DNA of 64,000 bases from Gp6-AA40 sp964505975 (GTDB lineage: Bacteria; Acidobacteriota; Vicinamibacteria; Vicinamibacterales; UBA2999), in assembly GCA_964505975.1 (NCBI GenBank), contig CAZDLW010000002.1, forward strand, positions 22,430 through 86,429, in the 5' to 3' direction. The translations under genes and the position numbers were made by a program. The notes beneath the pieces were generated by a model. That model was not told where the DNA came from, searched no databases, and saw only the letters and a list, made by a program, of their open reading frames with translations. Below, piece by piece: positions 41,283-52,250 of this stretch (position 1 is the stretch's first letter; every line of letters starts with the position of its first letter).

Positions 41283-42638
41283 ATGGACACAAACATGCTG
41301 GTCACACGAGAATTGCGGCTCTGTGCCTGTGCACTGGTCGTGCTGGTGTTGCCGCACACGGCAGCGGCGCAGCCGGCGCCGCCCGCGTTGACCCTGGACG
41401 ACGCCATCACCCGTTCCTTCGAAACGAGTCATCGGCTCGCCCAGATGCGAGCACACGGCGAGGCCGCAGAAGCAGCCATCCGAGGCCGTCAGGCTGAGCG
41501 ACGGCCCGAAATCACGACGGTCGCCGGGTATACACGAACGAATCACGTGGACGAGTTCGGTGTTCCATTGCCGGATGGCCGGCTTCGTGTCATCTACCCC
41601 GACATCCCGAGCAACGTGCACACGCGAATGGCCTTCCGCTGGCCCATCTACACAGGGGGACGACTCGACGCGCTCGAGCGTGCGGCTCAGGCGGAGGCCG
41701 GCGTGCGAGCAGCGGAGATCCGGATCGCGCGTGCAGACTTGCGTTTCGAGGTCGTACGGAGCTACTGGGGGCTCGCGACGGCAGAAGAGGCCGTGAAGGT
41801 GCTGGAGAGTGCGCTCGTCCGTGTCGAGGGGCACCTCGCGGCGGTGCGCAGCCGGTTCGAAACCGGCCTGGTCCCGCCCAACGATGTATTGAGTGTCGAA
41901 GCTCAGCACTCGCGGCAACGGATGCTGCTCATCGAGGCGCGGAACCAGCGTGAGGCGTCGAGCGCCGGGCTCCGCCGGCTTATCGGAGCGGAGCCGGACG
42001 AGGCGCTGGCGCTCGCGGACAGGTTCGACTCGCGAACCCCGTCCGACGACGCCGCTGTCACGACGCCCGGTGCTCTGGTGGAGGCAGCGCTCGCGCAGCG
42101 CCCTGAACGGGAGGCCCTGCTTCTCGGGCTGGCGAGCGCGATACAGCGACATGAGGCGACTGCCGCCGGGCGATGGCCCACCGTGACCGCTGCCGGCGGG
42201 GTGGACTATGCGAATCCGAATCCGCGGCTCTTCCCTCGGCGTGATGTGTGGCGGGAATCGTGGGACGTGAGTGTGCATGTCGGCTGGATATTGTGGGATG
42301 GTGGTCGGACGGCTGCCGCACGCGCGGAGGCTGTGGCGGGCATTGCGGCGTCGCGCGCACGTCTGGCGGACTTCGACGAAGGCGTGTCAACCGAGGTCCG
42401 CCTGCGACTGCTGGATCTGGACTCGTCTCAGGCCGCGGTTGCGGCTTCGGCCGATGGTATGAGAGCTGCAGCCGAAGCGCGCCGCGTCGTGGACGAGCGT
42501 TTCGCCGTTGGAATCGCGGTGACGACGGATGTGCTCGACGCACAGATCGCGTTGCTCCAGGCGGAGCTCGATCGTACCCGCGCCCTGGCCAGCGTGCGTC
42601 TGGCGGAGGCCCATCTCGAGCGCGCGCTGGGGCAGTGA
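41283..42638 (+). CDS. TolC-type outer-membrane efflux channel
   Basis: A 451-residue outer-membrane factor with a signal peptide (about 1-28, ending PHTAAAQP). Two TolC repeats are visible: LTLDDAITRSFETSHRLAQM to RFETGLVPPNDVLSVEAQ, and ALAQRPEREALLLGLASA to ERFAVGIAVTTDVLDAQIAL. The second ends LERALGQ. The ATG at codon 5 is an alternative start. Having its own TolC inside the operon means the exporter need not share one. It sits between the two ATPase genes, which is unusual compared with the E. coli ybh operon. Confidence 0.9.
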   Translation: MDTNMLVTRELRLCACALVVLVLPHTAAAQPAPPALTLDDAITRSFETSHRLAQMRAHGEAAEAAIRGRQAERRPEITTVAGYTRTNHVDEFGVPLPDGRLRVIYPDIPSNVHTRMAFRWPIYTGGRLDALERAAQAEAGVRAAEIRIARADLRFEVVRSYWGLATAEEAVKVLESALVRVEGHLAAVRSRFETGLVPPNDVLSVEAQHSRQRMLLIEARNQREASSAGLRRLIGAEPDEALALADRFDSRTPSDDAAVTTPGALVEAALAQRPEREALLLGLASAIQRHEATAAGRWPTVTAAGGVDYANPNPRLFPRRDVWRESWDVSVHVGWILWDGGRTAAARAEAVAGIAASRARLADFDEGVSTEVRLRLLDLDSSQAAVAASADGMRAAAEARRVVDERFAVGIAVTTDVLDAQIALLQAELDRTRALASVRLAEAHLERALGQ

Positions 42639-42648
42639 GACTGGCACC

Positions 42649-43635
42649 GTGCAGATCGCAACCAACCCGCCGTCACCGTCGGATCCACGCCTGATCTCGA
42701 CGCCCCTTGCCATCCAGGTTCGCGGCCTCACCCGCCGGTTTGGCAGCTTCGTTGCCGTGGACCAGCTTTCGTTCGACGTGCGTCGAGGGGAGGTTTTCGG
42801 CTTTCTCGGTGCCAATGGCGCCGGCAAGTCGACCACCATCCGCATGCTGTGCGGGCTGCTGCGGCCCAGTGGCGGCACGGCGCTCGTGGATGGAGTCGAC
42901 GTGGCCGGCGACCCGGAGGGGGTGAAGCGGCGCATCGGGTACATGTCCCAGAAGTTCTCGCTGTACGAGCATCTGACCGTCGATCAGAACATCCGCTTTT
43001 TCGCGGGAATCTATGGCCTCCGGGGGTCGCACCTCGATCAGCGCCGCCGTTTTGTCCTCGATATGGCGGGGCTGGCCGGGCGCGAGCACATGCTCGCCCG
43101 ACAGCTGTCGGGCGGCTGGCGCCAGCGGCTGGCGCTCGGATGCGCGATTCTCCACGAGCCGCCGATTGTCTTCCTGGACGAGCCGACCGGCGGCGTGGAT
43201 CCGCTGTCACGCCGGCGGTTCTGGGATCTCATCGCCAACCTCTCGCACGCCGGCACGACCGTGCTGGTGACCACGCACTACCTCGACGAAGCCGAACACA
43301 GTCATCGACTGGCAATCATCCACCGGGGACGATTGGCGGCTGTCGGTTCGGTGGCCCAGTTGAAGGAGAGGTTCGCCGCACGCCCGATCATCGAGGTGCA
43401 CGCCGCACAACCCGTAGCCGTCATGGACGCGCTCGCGGACCTGCCCGGCGTGGAGAAGACCAGCATGTTCGGCACATCCGTGCATGCGGTGGTGAGTTCG
43501 GCAGAGACGACGGCGGCCGTCCTGCAAGCAGCGCTCGTATCGAGGGGCCTGCCGGTGCGGTCGGTGACATCCGTGGCGCCGTCCCTGGAGGACGTGTTTC
43601 TCGACATCGTGGAGCGCGAGCGCGAGAGTGTATGA
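42649..43635 (+). CDS. ABC transporter ATPase 2 of drug exporter
   Basis: A 328-residue ABC ATPase starting at GTG, the only reasonable start before the Walker A motif GANGAGKSTT. The Q-loop is MSQKFSLYEHLT, the signature LSGGWRQR, Walker B IVFLDEPTGGVD, then the switch His in TTHYLDEAE. It matches the second half of fused YbhF. The C-terminal accessory domain ends PSLEDVFLDIVERERE. It starts 10 bp after the tolC-like gene and overlaps the first permease by ATGA. It probably forms a heterodimer with ATPase 1. Confidence 0.92.
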   Translation: MQIATNPPSPSDPRLISTPLAIQVRGLTRRFGSFVAVDQLSFDVRRGEVFGFLGANGAGKSTTIRMLCGLLRPSGGTALVDGVDVAGDPEGVKRRIGYMSQKFSLYEHLTVDQNIRFFAGIYGLRGSHLDQRRRFVLDMAGLAGREHMLARQLSGGWRQRLALGCAILHEPPIVFLDEPTGGVDPLSRRRFWDLIANLSHAGTTVLVTTHYLDEAEHSHRLAIIHRGRLAAVGSVAQLKERFAARPIIEVHAAQPVAVMDALADLPGVEKTSMFGTSVHAVVSSAETTAAVLQAALVSRGLPVRSVTSVAPSLEDVFLDIVERERESV

Positions 43636-44747
43636 CGCGTCCCCTCATTGCGGTCGCGCACAAGGAGCTGCGTCAGATCGTCCGGGATCGACGCACGCTT
43701 GTCATCCTTCTGTTCGTCCCGGCGACGTTCCTCCTGCTGTACGGCTATGCGCTGAACTTCGACATTCGCAACGTGCGACTGGCAGTGCGCGACGAGGATC
43801 GGTCATCGGCCAGCCGGGCGCTGGTGTCGGCGTTCGTCGATTCCGGGTACTTCGAGTTCGTCGACGCCGTCGACTCGGACGCGCAGCTGCACGCCCGCAT
43901 CGACCGCGGGGACGTTCGCGCAGCGGTGATCATTCCTCGTGGCTTCGCACGGCATGTCGCCACTCACAGACCAGCCACCGTGCAGGTCATCATCGACGGC
44001 GACAACGCCAACACGGCCAGCCTCGTGCACGCGTACGTGGACGCGTTGATGGCGGAGTACGCTGCGGCGCGCGCGGCCGCGGGTGTTGGTACCGCGCGCG
44101 CGCCGATCGTCGTCGAGCCAAGGGTGTGGTACAACCCGCAGCTACGCAGCGCGCTTTTCCTCATTCCCGGGCTCATCGCATACATCGCCATGATCACCGC
44201 CGTGACCTCGACGGCACTGTCCGTCGTGCGAGAAAAGGAGCGCGGAACGATGGAACAGATCCGGATGTCGCCGATCGGGCCGGCCTCCTACGTGCTCGGA
44301 AAGGCGCTGCCCTATCTGGCGATCTCGTTCGTGTCGGCCGCGATCATCATCGTGGTCGCCATGGCGTTCTTTGGCCTCCCGATGCGTGGGTCGTGGGCGG
44401 CACTGGCGCTCACGCTGGGTCTGTTCCTGGTGGGGGCCCAGGCGCAGGGACTCGTCATCTCCACGGTGTCGCAGTCGCAGCAGGTGGCATTCCAGCTTGC
44501 GATGCTGTCGTCGTTCCTGCCGGCACTCGTTCTGTCGGGCTTCATCTTCCCGATCCCGAGCATGCCCGAGCCGGTCCAGGCGATCACGTACGTCGTCCCG
44601 GCGCGCTACTTCGTCGCGGCGCTGCGGGCGGTCGTGCTGAAGGGTGCGGCGTTCGAGGCCTTCTGGTGGGACGTCGCGGCGCTTGGGGCCTTTGCCACGG
44701 TGGCCCTGGGTCTGGCGTCACTGCGACTCTCGAGGGAGTGGAGATGA
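43632..44747 (+). CDS. ABC-2 permease 1 (YbhS/YbhR-like)
   Basis: A 371-residue inner-membrane permease. TM1 is at residues 22-42, then a large periplasmic domain (about 45-170) and five further helices (about 175-365). Conserved ABC-2 features include RKELRQIVRDRRT-like N-terminus (HKELRQIVRDRRT), PRVWYNPQLRSALFLIPGLIA and REKERGTMEQIRMSPI. It pairs with the downstream permease. The stop is followed by 39 bp before the next gene, with short in-frame ATGs between. Confidence 0.92.
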   Translation: MTRPLIAVAHKELRQIVRDRRTLVILLFVPATFLLLYGYALNFDIRNVRLAVRDEDRSSASRALVSAFVDSGYFEFVDAVDSDAQLHARIDRGDVRAAVIIPRGFARHVATHRPATVQVIIDGDNANTASLVHAYVDALMAEYAAARAAAGVGTARAPIVVEPRVWYNPQLRSALFLIPGLIAYIAMITAVTSTALSVVREKERGTMEQIRMSPIGPASYVLGKALPYLAISFVSAAIIIVVAMAFFGLPMRGSWAALALTLGLFLVGAQAQGLVISTVSQSQQVAFQLAMLSSFLPALVLSGFIFPIPSMPEPVQAITYVVPARYFVAALRAVVLKGAAFEAFWWDVAALGAFATVALGLASLRLSREWR

Positions 44748-44786
44748 TCGCCCGCTGTTCGAGCCGACTCACGAGGGCCGGTTGAC

Positions 44787-45902
44787 ATGCGGAGAGTCGC
44801 ATTCCTGATGTGGAAAGAGCTGTTGGAGTTGCGGCAGGATCCGCGGCTTTTCAGCATCGTGATCCTCGCCCCGATCATTCAGCTCGGTGTGCTGGGTTAC
44901 GCGGCGACGACCGACGTGCGCGACATCCCACTCGTTGTCGTGGATGCTGATCGGTCGAGCCAGAGCCGCGCGCTGATCAGCCGCTTCGACGCGTCCGCCA
45001 ATTTCGTAGTCGTTGGCGTCGTGGGCGCAACGACGGACATCGATCCGTGGCTCGATCGGGGCGAGGCGTGGATGGCCCTGGCGATCCCTCCGAGGTTCGG
45101 GGAGGCGGCCCACCGTGGACGGCCGGCGCGCCTTCAGCTCGTCGCCGATGGTACCGACGCGAACTCAACCGGCGTGGCGCTCGCCTATGCACGCGCGCTG
45201 GTCGGCCGCTACGCCCGCGAGATGGCAGTCGAGACGCGGGGAACGCGCGTCGAGCCGGCCGTGGCCGCCGACGTTCTCGTCTGGTTCAACCCGCGCCTCG
45301 AGAGCCGCGATTTCATGATCCCGGGTATCGTGGCCCTGCTGCTGCTGGTCGTGACGACGAATCTCTCGGCGATGGCCCTCGTGCGCGAGAAGGAGACCGG
45401 CACGCTCGAGCAGCTGAACGTCACTCCACTGGCACGATGGGAGCTCATCGCGGGCAAACTCCTGCCTTACGCGCTCATCGGGATGATCGACGTCGTGCTC
45501 GTCCTCGTTGTCGCCATTGGCTGGTTCGAGGTGCCCATGCGGGGCAGCCTGGTGTTGCTGTTCGTGATGAGTCCCGTCTACCTGATGACGACGTTGGGTC
45601 TCGGCCTGTTCATCTCGACGATCTCGGACACGCAGCAGCAAGCCATGATGACCGGCGTGTTCTTCTTCTTGATGCCGATGATCTATCTGTCGGGATTCGT
45701 GTTCCCGATCGAGAACATGCCATCGTGGATTCAGCCCCTCACCTACTTCATTCCGCTACGTTACTTCCTGGTCATCCTGCGCGGGGTCTTTCTGAAGGGC
45801 GTTGGCCTCGAAACGCTGTGGCCGCAGGTCGTTGCGCTGTCGGCGTGGGGCGCGGCCATTGTCGTACTGGCCACCATCCGGTCACGGAAGCGCCTCGCAT
45901 GA
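44787..45902 (+). CDS. ABC-2 permease 2 (YbhS/YbhR-like)
   Basis: A 371-residue permease, same length and layout as permease 1. It has an N-terminal cytosolic WKELLELRQDPRL, TM1, a periplasmic domain, VLVWFNPRLESRDFMIPGIVA, REKETGTLEQLNVTPL and a C-terminal LTYFIPLRYFLVILRGVFLKG. The two permeases probably form a heterodimer. It is the last gene of the exporter operon. Expected substrates are antibiotics or other hydrophobic toxic compounds, by analogy with YbhFSR. Confidence 0.92.
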   Translation: MRRVAFLMWKELLELRQDPRLFSIVILAPIIQLGVLGYAATTDVRDIPLVVVDADRSSQSRALISRFDASANFVVVGVVGATTDIDPWLDRGEAWMALAIPPRFGEAAHRGRPARLQLVADGTDANSTGVALAYARALVGRYAREMAVETRGTRVEPAVAADVLVWFNPRLESRDFMIPGIVALLLLVVTTNLSAMALVREKETGTLEQLNVTPLARWELIAGKLLPYALIGMIDVVLVLVVAIGWFEVPMRGSLVLLFVMSPVYLMTTLGLGLFISTISDTQQQAMMTGVFFFLMPMIYLSGFVFPIENMPSWIQPLTYFIPLRYFLVILRGVFLKGVGLETLWPQVVALSAWGAAIVVLATIRSRKRLA

Positions 45903-45918
45903 GCGCCAGTGGGGCTAG

Positions 45919-46098
45919 GATGGACGGCCCGCCGATCAGTACGGGACGTTCGAGCTCTGGTGGGACTTCGACTGGCGCGGGCCCTCTGTCGGCTTTCGCG
46001 AAGCATACGGCAGGCCCGTCGCGGGCAAGCGTAGAATTGTCGAGGCAGGAACGAAGTCGAATGGCCGAACGTCACGGGGTCGTCCTCGGAATGATTGA
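45919..46098 (+). pseudogene. Coding-like stretch without start codon, possible gene remnant
   Basis: A 59-codon open frame follows a TAG and has no ATG, GTG or TTG in its first part, yet reads like real protein (QYGTFELWWDFDWRGPSVGF, then REAYGRPVAGKRRIVEAG) with GC-rich third positions. I recognise no family. A competing 84-codon frame from 45899 overlaps both flanking genes by 4 bp (ATGA, GTGA) but is Ser/Gly/Thr-rich and less convincing. Confidence 0.3.
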
Positions 46099-46149
46099 GC
46101 ACAGACCCGTGAGACTCGTGCCAACCGCGTGTATCCGGTGTGACGGCGC

Positions 46150-47325
46150 GTGACCGCGTTTTCGCACCGCCTGCCCTGGCGTACGGACACCAACGCAATC
46201 AGCCGCGCTGTTGACGCCCTTCGCGCCAGTGGCACGCGGTTCGTCGATCTTACCGAGTCCAATTCGACGCAGGTCGGACTTTCGTACCCGTCCGATCTGC
46301 TCGAAGAACTTGCGAACCCGCGCGGGCTCGTCTACGAACCGCACCCACGAGGACTCCGCGCGGCGCGGGAGGCTGTGACGGCCGAGGCGGCCCGTCGCGG
46401 CACAGTGATCGATCCGGCCCACGTGCTGATGTCGGCGAGCACGAGCGAGGCGTACAGCTGGTTGTTCAAATTGCTGTGCGATCCCGGGGATTGCGTACTG
46501 GTCCCGCGACCGGGATATCCGCTGTTCGAGCATCTGACCCGCCTGGAGGCAGTGAGAGCCGTTCCCTACGAGATGACGTACAGGGGTCGATGGGAGATCG
46601 AGTGCGATTCGATCAGCAGCGCGCCGGCCCGGACCCGTGCGGTCCTGCTCGTGTCGCCGAATAACCCGACCGGTTCGTTCGTGTCGGTGTGGGAGCTCGA
46701 GCGGATCCAGACGCTCTGTGCGAACCGGGGCTGGGCGCTCGTCGTGGACGAGGTGTTTGCCGACTACGTCCTCGAGACCGACTCGGCGTTGAGGGACGTG
46801 GCGCCGCGCGCGGGTGTCCTTTCGTTCAGTCTCGGCGGTGCGTCAAAGGCGGTGGGGCTCCCGCAGCTCAAGCTCGGCTGGATTGTCGTGGGGGGGCCTC
46901 CTCCCCAGCGCGATGCTGCGATCGAGGCGCTGGAGCTCGTTGCCGATACCTTCCTGTCTGTCGGGACACCTGTGCAGGTCGCTGCGCCGAAGGTGTTCTC
47001 GCGAGGGGCCCTGGTTCGTAGCGCGATTCACCGCCGCATACAGCGGAATCTGGCGCACGCACGACAAGTGGCGTCGGACTACCCGTGGTGCGACGTTCTG
47101 CGTGTTGAAGGCGGCTGGTCGGCAGTGGTACGCGTACCTGCTGTGGCCACCGAGGAGCAACTCGTGTTAACCCTGCTCGAGCGCGAGCGGGTGCTCGTTC
47201 ATCCCGGGTACTTCTTCGACTTCGCGCACGAGGCGTTTCTGGTGGTGAGCCTGCTGCTTCCAGAGGATGTGTTTGCCGACGCGCTGCCGCGAGTACTGAA
47301 TGTGGCTCGACCACACGCACTGTAA
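46150..47325 (+). CDS. Class I/II aminotransferase
   Basis: A 391-residue PLP-dependent aminotransferase starting at GTG. Seen motifs are VDLTESNSTQVGLSYP, the cofactor loop SASTSEAYSWLFKLL, PGYPLFEHL, SPNNPTGSF, the active-site SLGGASKAVGLPQLKLGW (Schiff-base Lys) and the C-terminal ALPRVLNVARP. It resembles aspartate/tyrosine-type transaminases of subgroup I; the amino donor is not clear. It follows the exporter operon at 250 bp and precedes malQ by 51 bp, so it may be co-transcribed with malQ. Confidence 0.85.
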   Translation: MTAFSHRLPWRTDTNAISRAVDALRASGTRFVDLTESNSTQVGLSYPSDLLEELANPRGLVYEPHPRGLRAAREAVTAEAARRGTVIDPAHVLMSASTSEAYSWLFKLLCDPGDCVLVPRPGYPLFEHLTRLEAVRAVPYEMTYRGRWEIECDSISSAPARTRAVLLVSPNNPTGSFVSVWELERIQTLCANRGWALVVDEVFADYVLETDSALRDVAPRAGVLSFSLGGASKAVGLPQLKLGWIVVGGPPPQRDAAIEALELVADTFLSVGTPVQVAAPKVFSRGALVRSAIHRRIQRNLAHARQVASDYPWCDVLRVEGGWSAVVRVPAVATEEQLVLTLLERERVLVHPGYFFDFAHEAFLVVSLLLPEDVFADALPRVLNVARPHAL

Positions 47326-47376
47326 TCTTCTCCTGCGCCACTCGGCTGAGCACGTAGAATCGAACTCGCGGATCGT

Positions 47377-48951
47377 ATGACACGTCGCAGCGGGATTCTC
47401 ATTCCTTTGTTCTCGTTCCCCTCTTCCCGGAGCTGGGGAATCGGCGAAATCGGCGACATCGCGTCGATGGCGCGCTGGCTGCGTCTGGCCGGCCAGCGCC
47501 TCCTGCAGCTGCTTCCGATCAACGAGACGTCTCCCGGCGAATCGTCGCCGTACTCGGCGCTCAGTGCCATGGCGATCGATCCGCAGTTCATCACGCTCGA
47601 GGGACTCGAAGACTTTCATGCGATCGGCGGTGAGGCCGCGTTGGAACCGCCGGTGCGAGACCGGCTCGAGGCAGTGCGGCTGTCACCCAGTATCGACTAC
47701 GACGGCGTTCGACGGTTGAAGCAGCACGCGCTGTGGCGGTCCTTCGCCTGGTTCCGTGACGTGGAGCTGGCCGGCGGCACGCGCCGAGCGGCAGCCTTCC
47801 ATGCGTACGTCGGAGAGCAGTCGTGGTGGATCGACGACTACGCGCTTTTTCGGGCGCTCCACGCCCACTACGGCGAGGGCCACTGGAGCCACTGGCCCGG
47901 GCCGCTGCGATCCCGGCAGCCCGCGTCCCTCGATCGCGCGCGCCTGGAGCTGCGAGACGACATTCTGTATCGCCAGTACCTGCAGTGGGTCGCCGGCGAT
48001 CAGTGGGGCGGGGCACGCGAGGGTGCCGCCGAAATTGCCCTCTTCGGAGATCTGCCGTTCATGGTGAGCGCCGACAGCGCCGACGTGTGGTCCCGGCAGG
48101 ACGAGTTCTGCCTCGACGCATCGGTTGGTGTGCCGCCCGATGCCTTCAGTGACACAGGGCAGGACTGGGGGCTGCCGGTCTACCGGTGGGACGTGCTTGC
48201 CGAGCGCGACTTCGATTGGTTGCGTCACCGTGCACGACGGAATGCGGATCTGTTCGACGGATACCGAGTCGATCATCTGGTCGGCTTCTATCGGACGTAC
48301 TTTCGCCCCCACGACGGCAGTCCGCCGCAGTTCACGCCCGAAGGAGAAGAGGCTCAGGTGGCACTGGGGGAACGTGTGCTCGGTGTCTTTCGGGAACCCG
48401 GCTCGGAGATCGTCGCCGAGGATCTCGGGACCGTGCCGGACTTCGTGCGAGACTCTCTCGGACGACTGAAAGTCCCGGGTTACAAAGTGCTGCGCTGGGA
48501 GCGGTACTGGCGGCAGGAGGGTGAACCGTTCAAAAACCCGGTCGATTATCCGAGCACCGCAGTGGCAACGTCCGGCACGCACGATACCGAACCGCTGGTG
48601 CTCTGGTGGGAGAACGCTCCCGCTGCTGAACGGGAAGCAGTGCTGGCCGTTCGATCCGTCGCGTCTCACCTGAGCGACGACGATCGGGGCCGTGCACTCC
48701 AGACGTCCGAGCTGCCGCGGACGGTTCGCGAAGCGCTGCTCGAAGCGCTGTTCGCGTCGGGTGCCGACCTCCTGATACTCCCGATACAGGACGTATTCGG
48801 TTGGCGGGATCGCATCAACCAACCGGCCACGGTCGGCAGCGACAACTGGACGTGGCGCCTGCCCTGGCCGTCCGATCGGCTCGCCTCACAACCCGAAGCC
48901 ATTGCCGTCGCCAGCCAGCTCAGTGGGTGGGCCAGGGAGCACGGCAGATAG
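47377..48951 (+). CDS. malQ: 4-alpha-glucanotransferase (amylomaltase)
   Basis: A 524-residue GH77 enzyme that transfers alpha-1,4-glucan segments between maltodextrins. The N-terminal FSFPSSRSWGIGEIGDI and LLPINETSPGESSPYSALSA match the family. The catalytic residues are in GYRVDHLVGFYRTY (nucleophile Asp), IVAEDLG (acid/base Glu) and TSGTHDTEPL (third Asp). The length fits Thermus-type MalQ. No other glycogen or maltose gene is near. It is convergent with glnS. Confidence 0.93.
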   Translation: MTRRSGILIPLFSFPSSRSWGIGEIGDIASMARWLRLAGQRLLQLLPINETSPGESSPYSALSAMAIDPQFITLEGLEDFHAIGGEAALEPPVRDRLEAVRLSPSIDYDGVRRLKQHALWRSFAWFRDVELAGGTRRAAAFHAYVGEQSWWIDDYALFRALHAHYGEGHWSHWPGPLRSRQPASLDRARLELRDDILYRQYLQWVAGDQWGGAREGAAEIALFGDLPFMVSADSADVWSRQDEFCLDASVGVPPDAFSDTGQDWGLPVYRWDVLAERDFDWLRHRARRNADLFDGYRVDHLVGFYRTYFRPHDGSPPQFTPEGEEAQVALGERVLGVFREPGSEIVAEDLGTVPDFVRDSLGRLKVPGYKVLRWERYWRQEGEPFKNPVDYPSTAVATSGTHDTEPLVLWWENAPAAEREAVLAVRSVASHLSDDDRGRALQTSELPRTVREALLEALFASGADLLILPIQDVFGWRDRINQPATVGSDNWTWRLPWPSDRLASQPEAIAVASQLSGWAREHGR

Positions 48952-49005
48952 GGGCACAGGTCGCCGGGATCGTCCGTCCGCGCGGCTGGGCTCGATCTGT
49001 GGCCG

Positions 49006-50712
<1,707 letters not shown>

Positions 50713-50774
50713 GCGATGTGATTGTACTCGCTCGGCTGGCTGCGAGTATCCCCTGCCGCGCTTCGCGCGGTGAG

Positions 50775-52130
50775 CTAGCCGATCTCTTCGGTCGCACCGT
50801 CGGGCAGTCCCATGAGCCCGATCTGCTTCAGGACGCGCGGGACGCGTTCGATCGGCTCGGCCGGTGGCAGTTCCGGTGCACTGGTCACGTCGAGGTCCTT
50901 GAGACGACGTGCGCTGACGAGCACGCGCGATTCGAGCGAGCCTGCTGCTTCGTTGTACGACTGAACCGCGCCATCGAGTCGCTTACGGATATCGTCGAAT
51001 CGGTCGGCGAAGATCGCCAGGCGCTCGTAGAACTCCTTCCCGAGCCGGGCGACCTCCCGATAGTTGTCCGCCAGCGCTTCCTGGCGCCAGGCGTGGGCGA
51101 CCGTGGTGAGCAGGGCGATGAGCGTGATCGGGCTCGCCAGGAGCACGCGCTGCTCGAGGGCGTGTTCGACGAGCGTCAGATCGTGCTGGAGCGCGGCGCT
51201 GAAGAGCGACTCGCCGGGCAGGAACATCACGACGAGATCCGGCGCCGCGTCAAGGTGGTCCCAGTACGCCTTGCTGCCCAGCCTGTCGACGTGGTCTCGG
51301 ACCTGACGGGCATGTGCCTGGAGCTTCAGGTCGCGCGCGTCTTCGGCGCCGGCTTCCTGTGCATCGAGAAACGCCTCGAGTGGTGCCTTCGCGTCCACCA
51401 CAATCTGTTTGCCGCCCGGCAGGCGCACGATGAGGTCCGGGCGCAACCGGCCATGCTCGGATCTCAGGCCGGGCTGCTCGTCGAAGTCGCACCGGTGCAG
51501 CATCCCGGCCATTTCAACGACCCGCCGAAGCTGCATCTCGCCCCAGCGCCCGCGCACCGAGGGTGTACGCAGCGCCCGCGACAGCGCGTTGGCCGCCGAG
51601 CCCAGCGCGAGGATCTGTTCCGTCAACTGCGAGTAGGACGCCGTTCGATCGCGCTCCACGTCGGCCAAACGGGCGTCCACCTTCTGCAGCGTGTCGGCGA
51701 TCGGCTTGTGATAGGCCTCGAAGGAGGTCTTCGCGAGGTCGAGAAAGGAGGAACGCGTGTCCTTGAGCGCGTCCGCCGCGAGCGATTGAAACGTGTCGCG
51801 CAGCCGTCGCTCGGCCGTGTCGAGCAATTGCTGCGCGGATCCCAGGGCCTCCTTGTGCCTGGCGATCTCCTCGTGAAGCCAGCGGGCATCCTGCTGCAGT
51901 GTGGCATTGTCCGTGCGAACTGCCGTGAGCTGGTCCTGGTGCCTCGCCAGCTGTGCCTCGAGTGCCGAGACACGCCGCTGCCCTTCGTCGGCGCGCGCCC
52001 GGGCGGCCCCGAGATCGGCGGCAAGCGTGGTACGTGTCTCGGCCAGCTGCCGGATCCCGATCGCGCGCGTGATGGCGACTGCCAGAACGACGGCAGTCAG
52101 CGTGACAGCACCCGATAGCACGTACTCCAT
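50775..52130 (-). CDS. rmuC: RmuC-family DNA recombination protein
   Basis: A 451-residue protein with an N-terminal membrane helix (residues about 4-24), a long coiled coil (about 28-150), and the RmuC nuclease-like domain (about 185-430). The latter shows RGRWGEMQLRRVVEMAGM, PDLIVRLPGGKQIVVDAKAP and the conserved VVMFLPGESLFSAAL. RmuC limits DNA inversion and rearrangement in E. coli. The start at MEYVLSG is chosen over an upstream codon because it begins directly before the membrane helix. It is divergent from the M23 peptidase. Confidence 0.9.
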   Translation of the reverse strand: MEYVLSGAVTLTAVVLAVAITRAIGIRQLAETRTTLAADLGAARARADEGQRRVSALEAQLARHQDQLTAVRTDNATLQQDARWLHEEIARHKEALGSAQQLLDTAERRLRDTFQSLAADALKDTRSSFLDLAKTSFEAYHKPIADTLQKVDARLADVERDRTASYSQLTEQILALGSAANALSRALRTPSVRGRWGEMQLRRVVEMAGMLHRCDFDEQPGLRSEHGRLRPDLIVRLPGGKQIVVDAKAPLEAFLDAQEAGAEDARDLKLQAHARQVRDHVDRLGSKAYWDHLDAAPDLVVMFLPGESLFSAALQHDLTLVEHALEQRVLLASPITLIALLTTVAHAWRQEALADNYREVARLGKEFYERLAIFADRFDDIRKRLDGAVQSYNEAAGSLESRVLVSARRLKDLDVTSAPELPPAEPIERVPRVLKQIGLMGLPDGATEEIG

Positions 52131-52225
52131 GTTGCTCGTGGGGGTCGACCCTTGGACCTCATTGAGGAGGCCGTCCCGAACTGCACACCCCCTCACAGGT
52201 CGTCAATCCCGCCGTTCAGTCTACA

Positions 52226-52246
52226 CGCAGGATCGTGTATCCTGCG
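52226..52246. promoter_or_regulatory. 8-bp inverted repeat just before the M23 peptidase start
   Basis: CGCAGGAT and ATCCTGCG are exact inverse copies with a 5-nt spacer, ending 4 nt before the ATG. In RNA it would be a hairpin that occludes the ribosome-binding region; in DNA it could be an operator in the 120-bp divergent gap. Confidence 0.5.
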
Positions 52247-52250
52247 ACGG

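Noticed and set aside
42849..43627. N-terminal 260 codons of a longer frame for permease 1
   Set aside because: They lie out of frame inside the ATPase 2 gene; the permease clearly begins at the ATGA overlap.
45899..46153. 84-codon frame overlapping both neighbours by 4 bp (ATGA and GTGA)
   Set aside because: The overlaps are attractive, but the protein is Ser/Gly/Thr-rich without structure and another frame there is more coding-like; left out as a gene.
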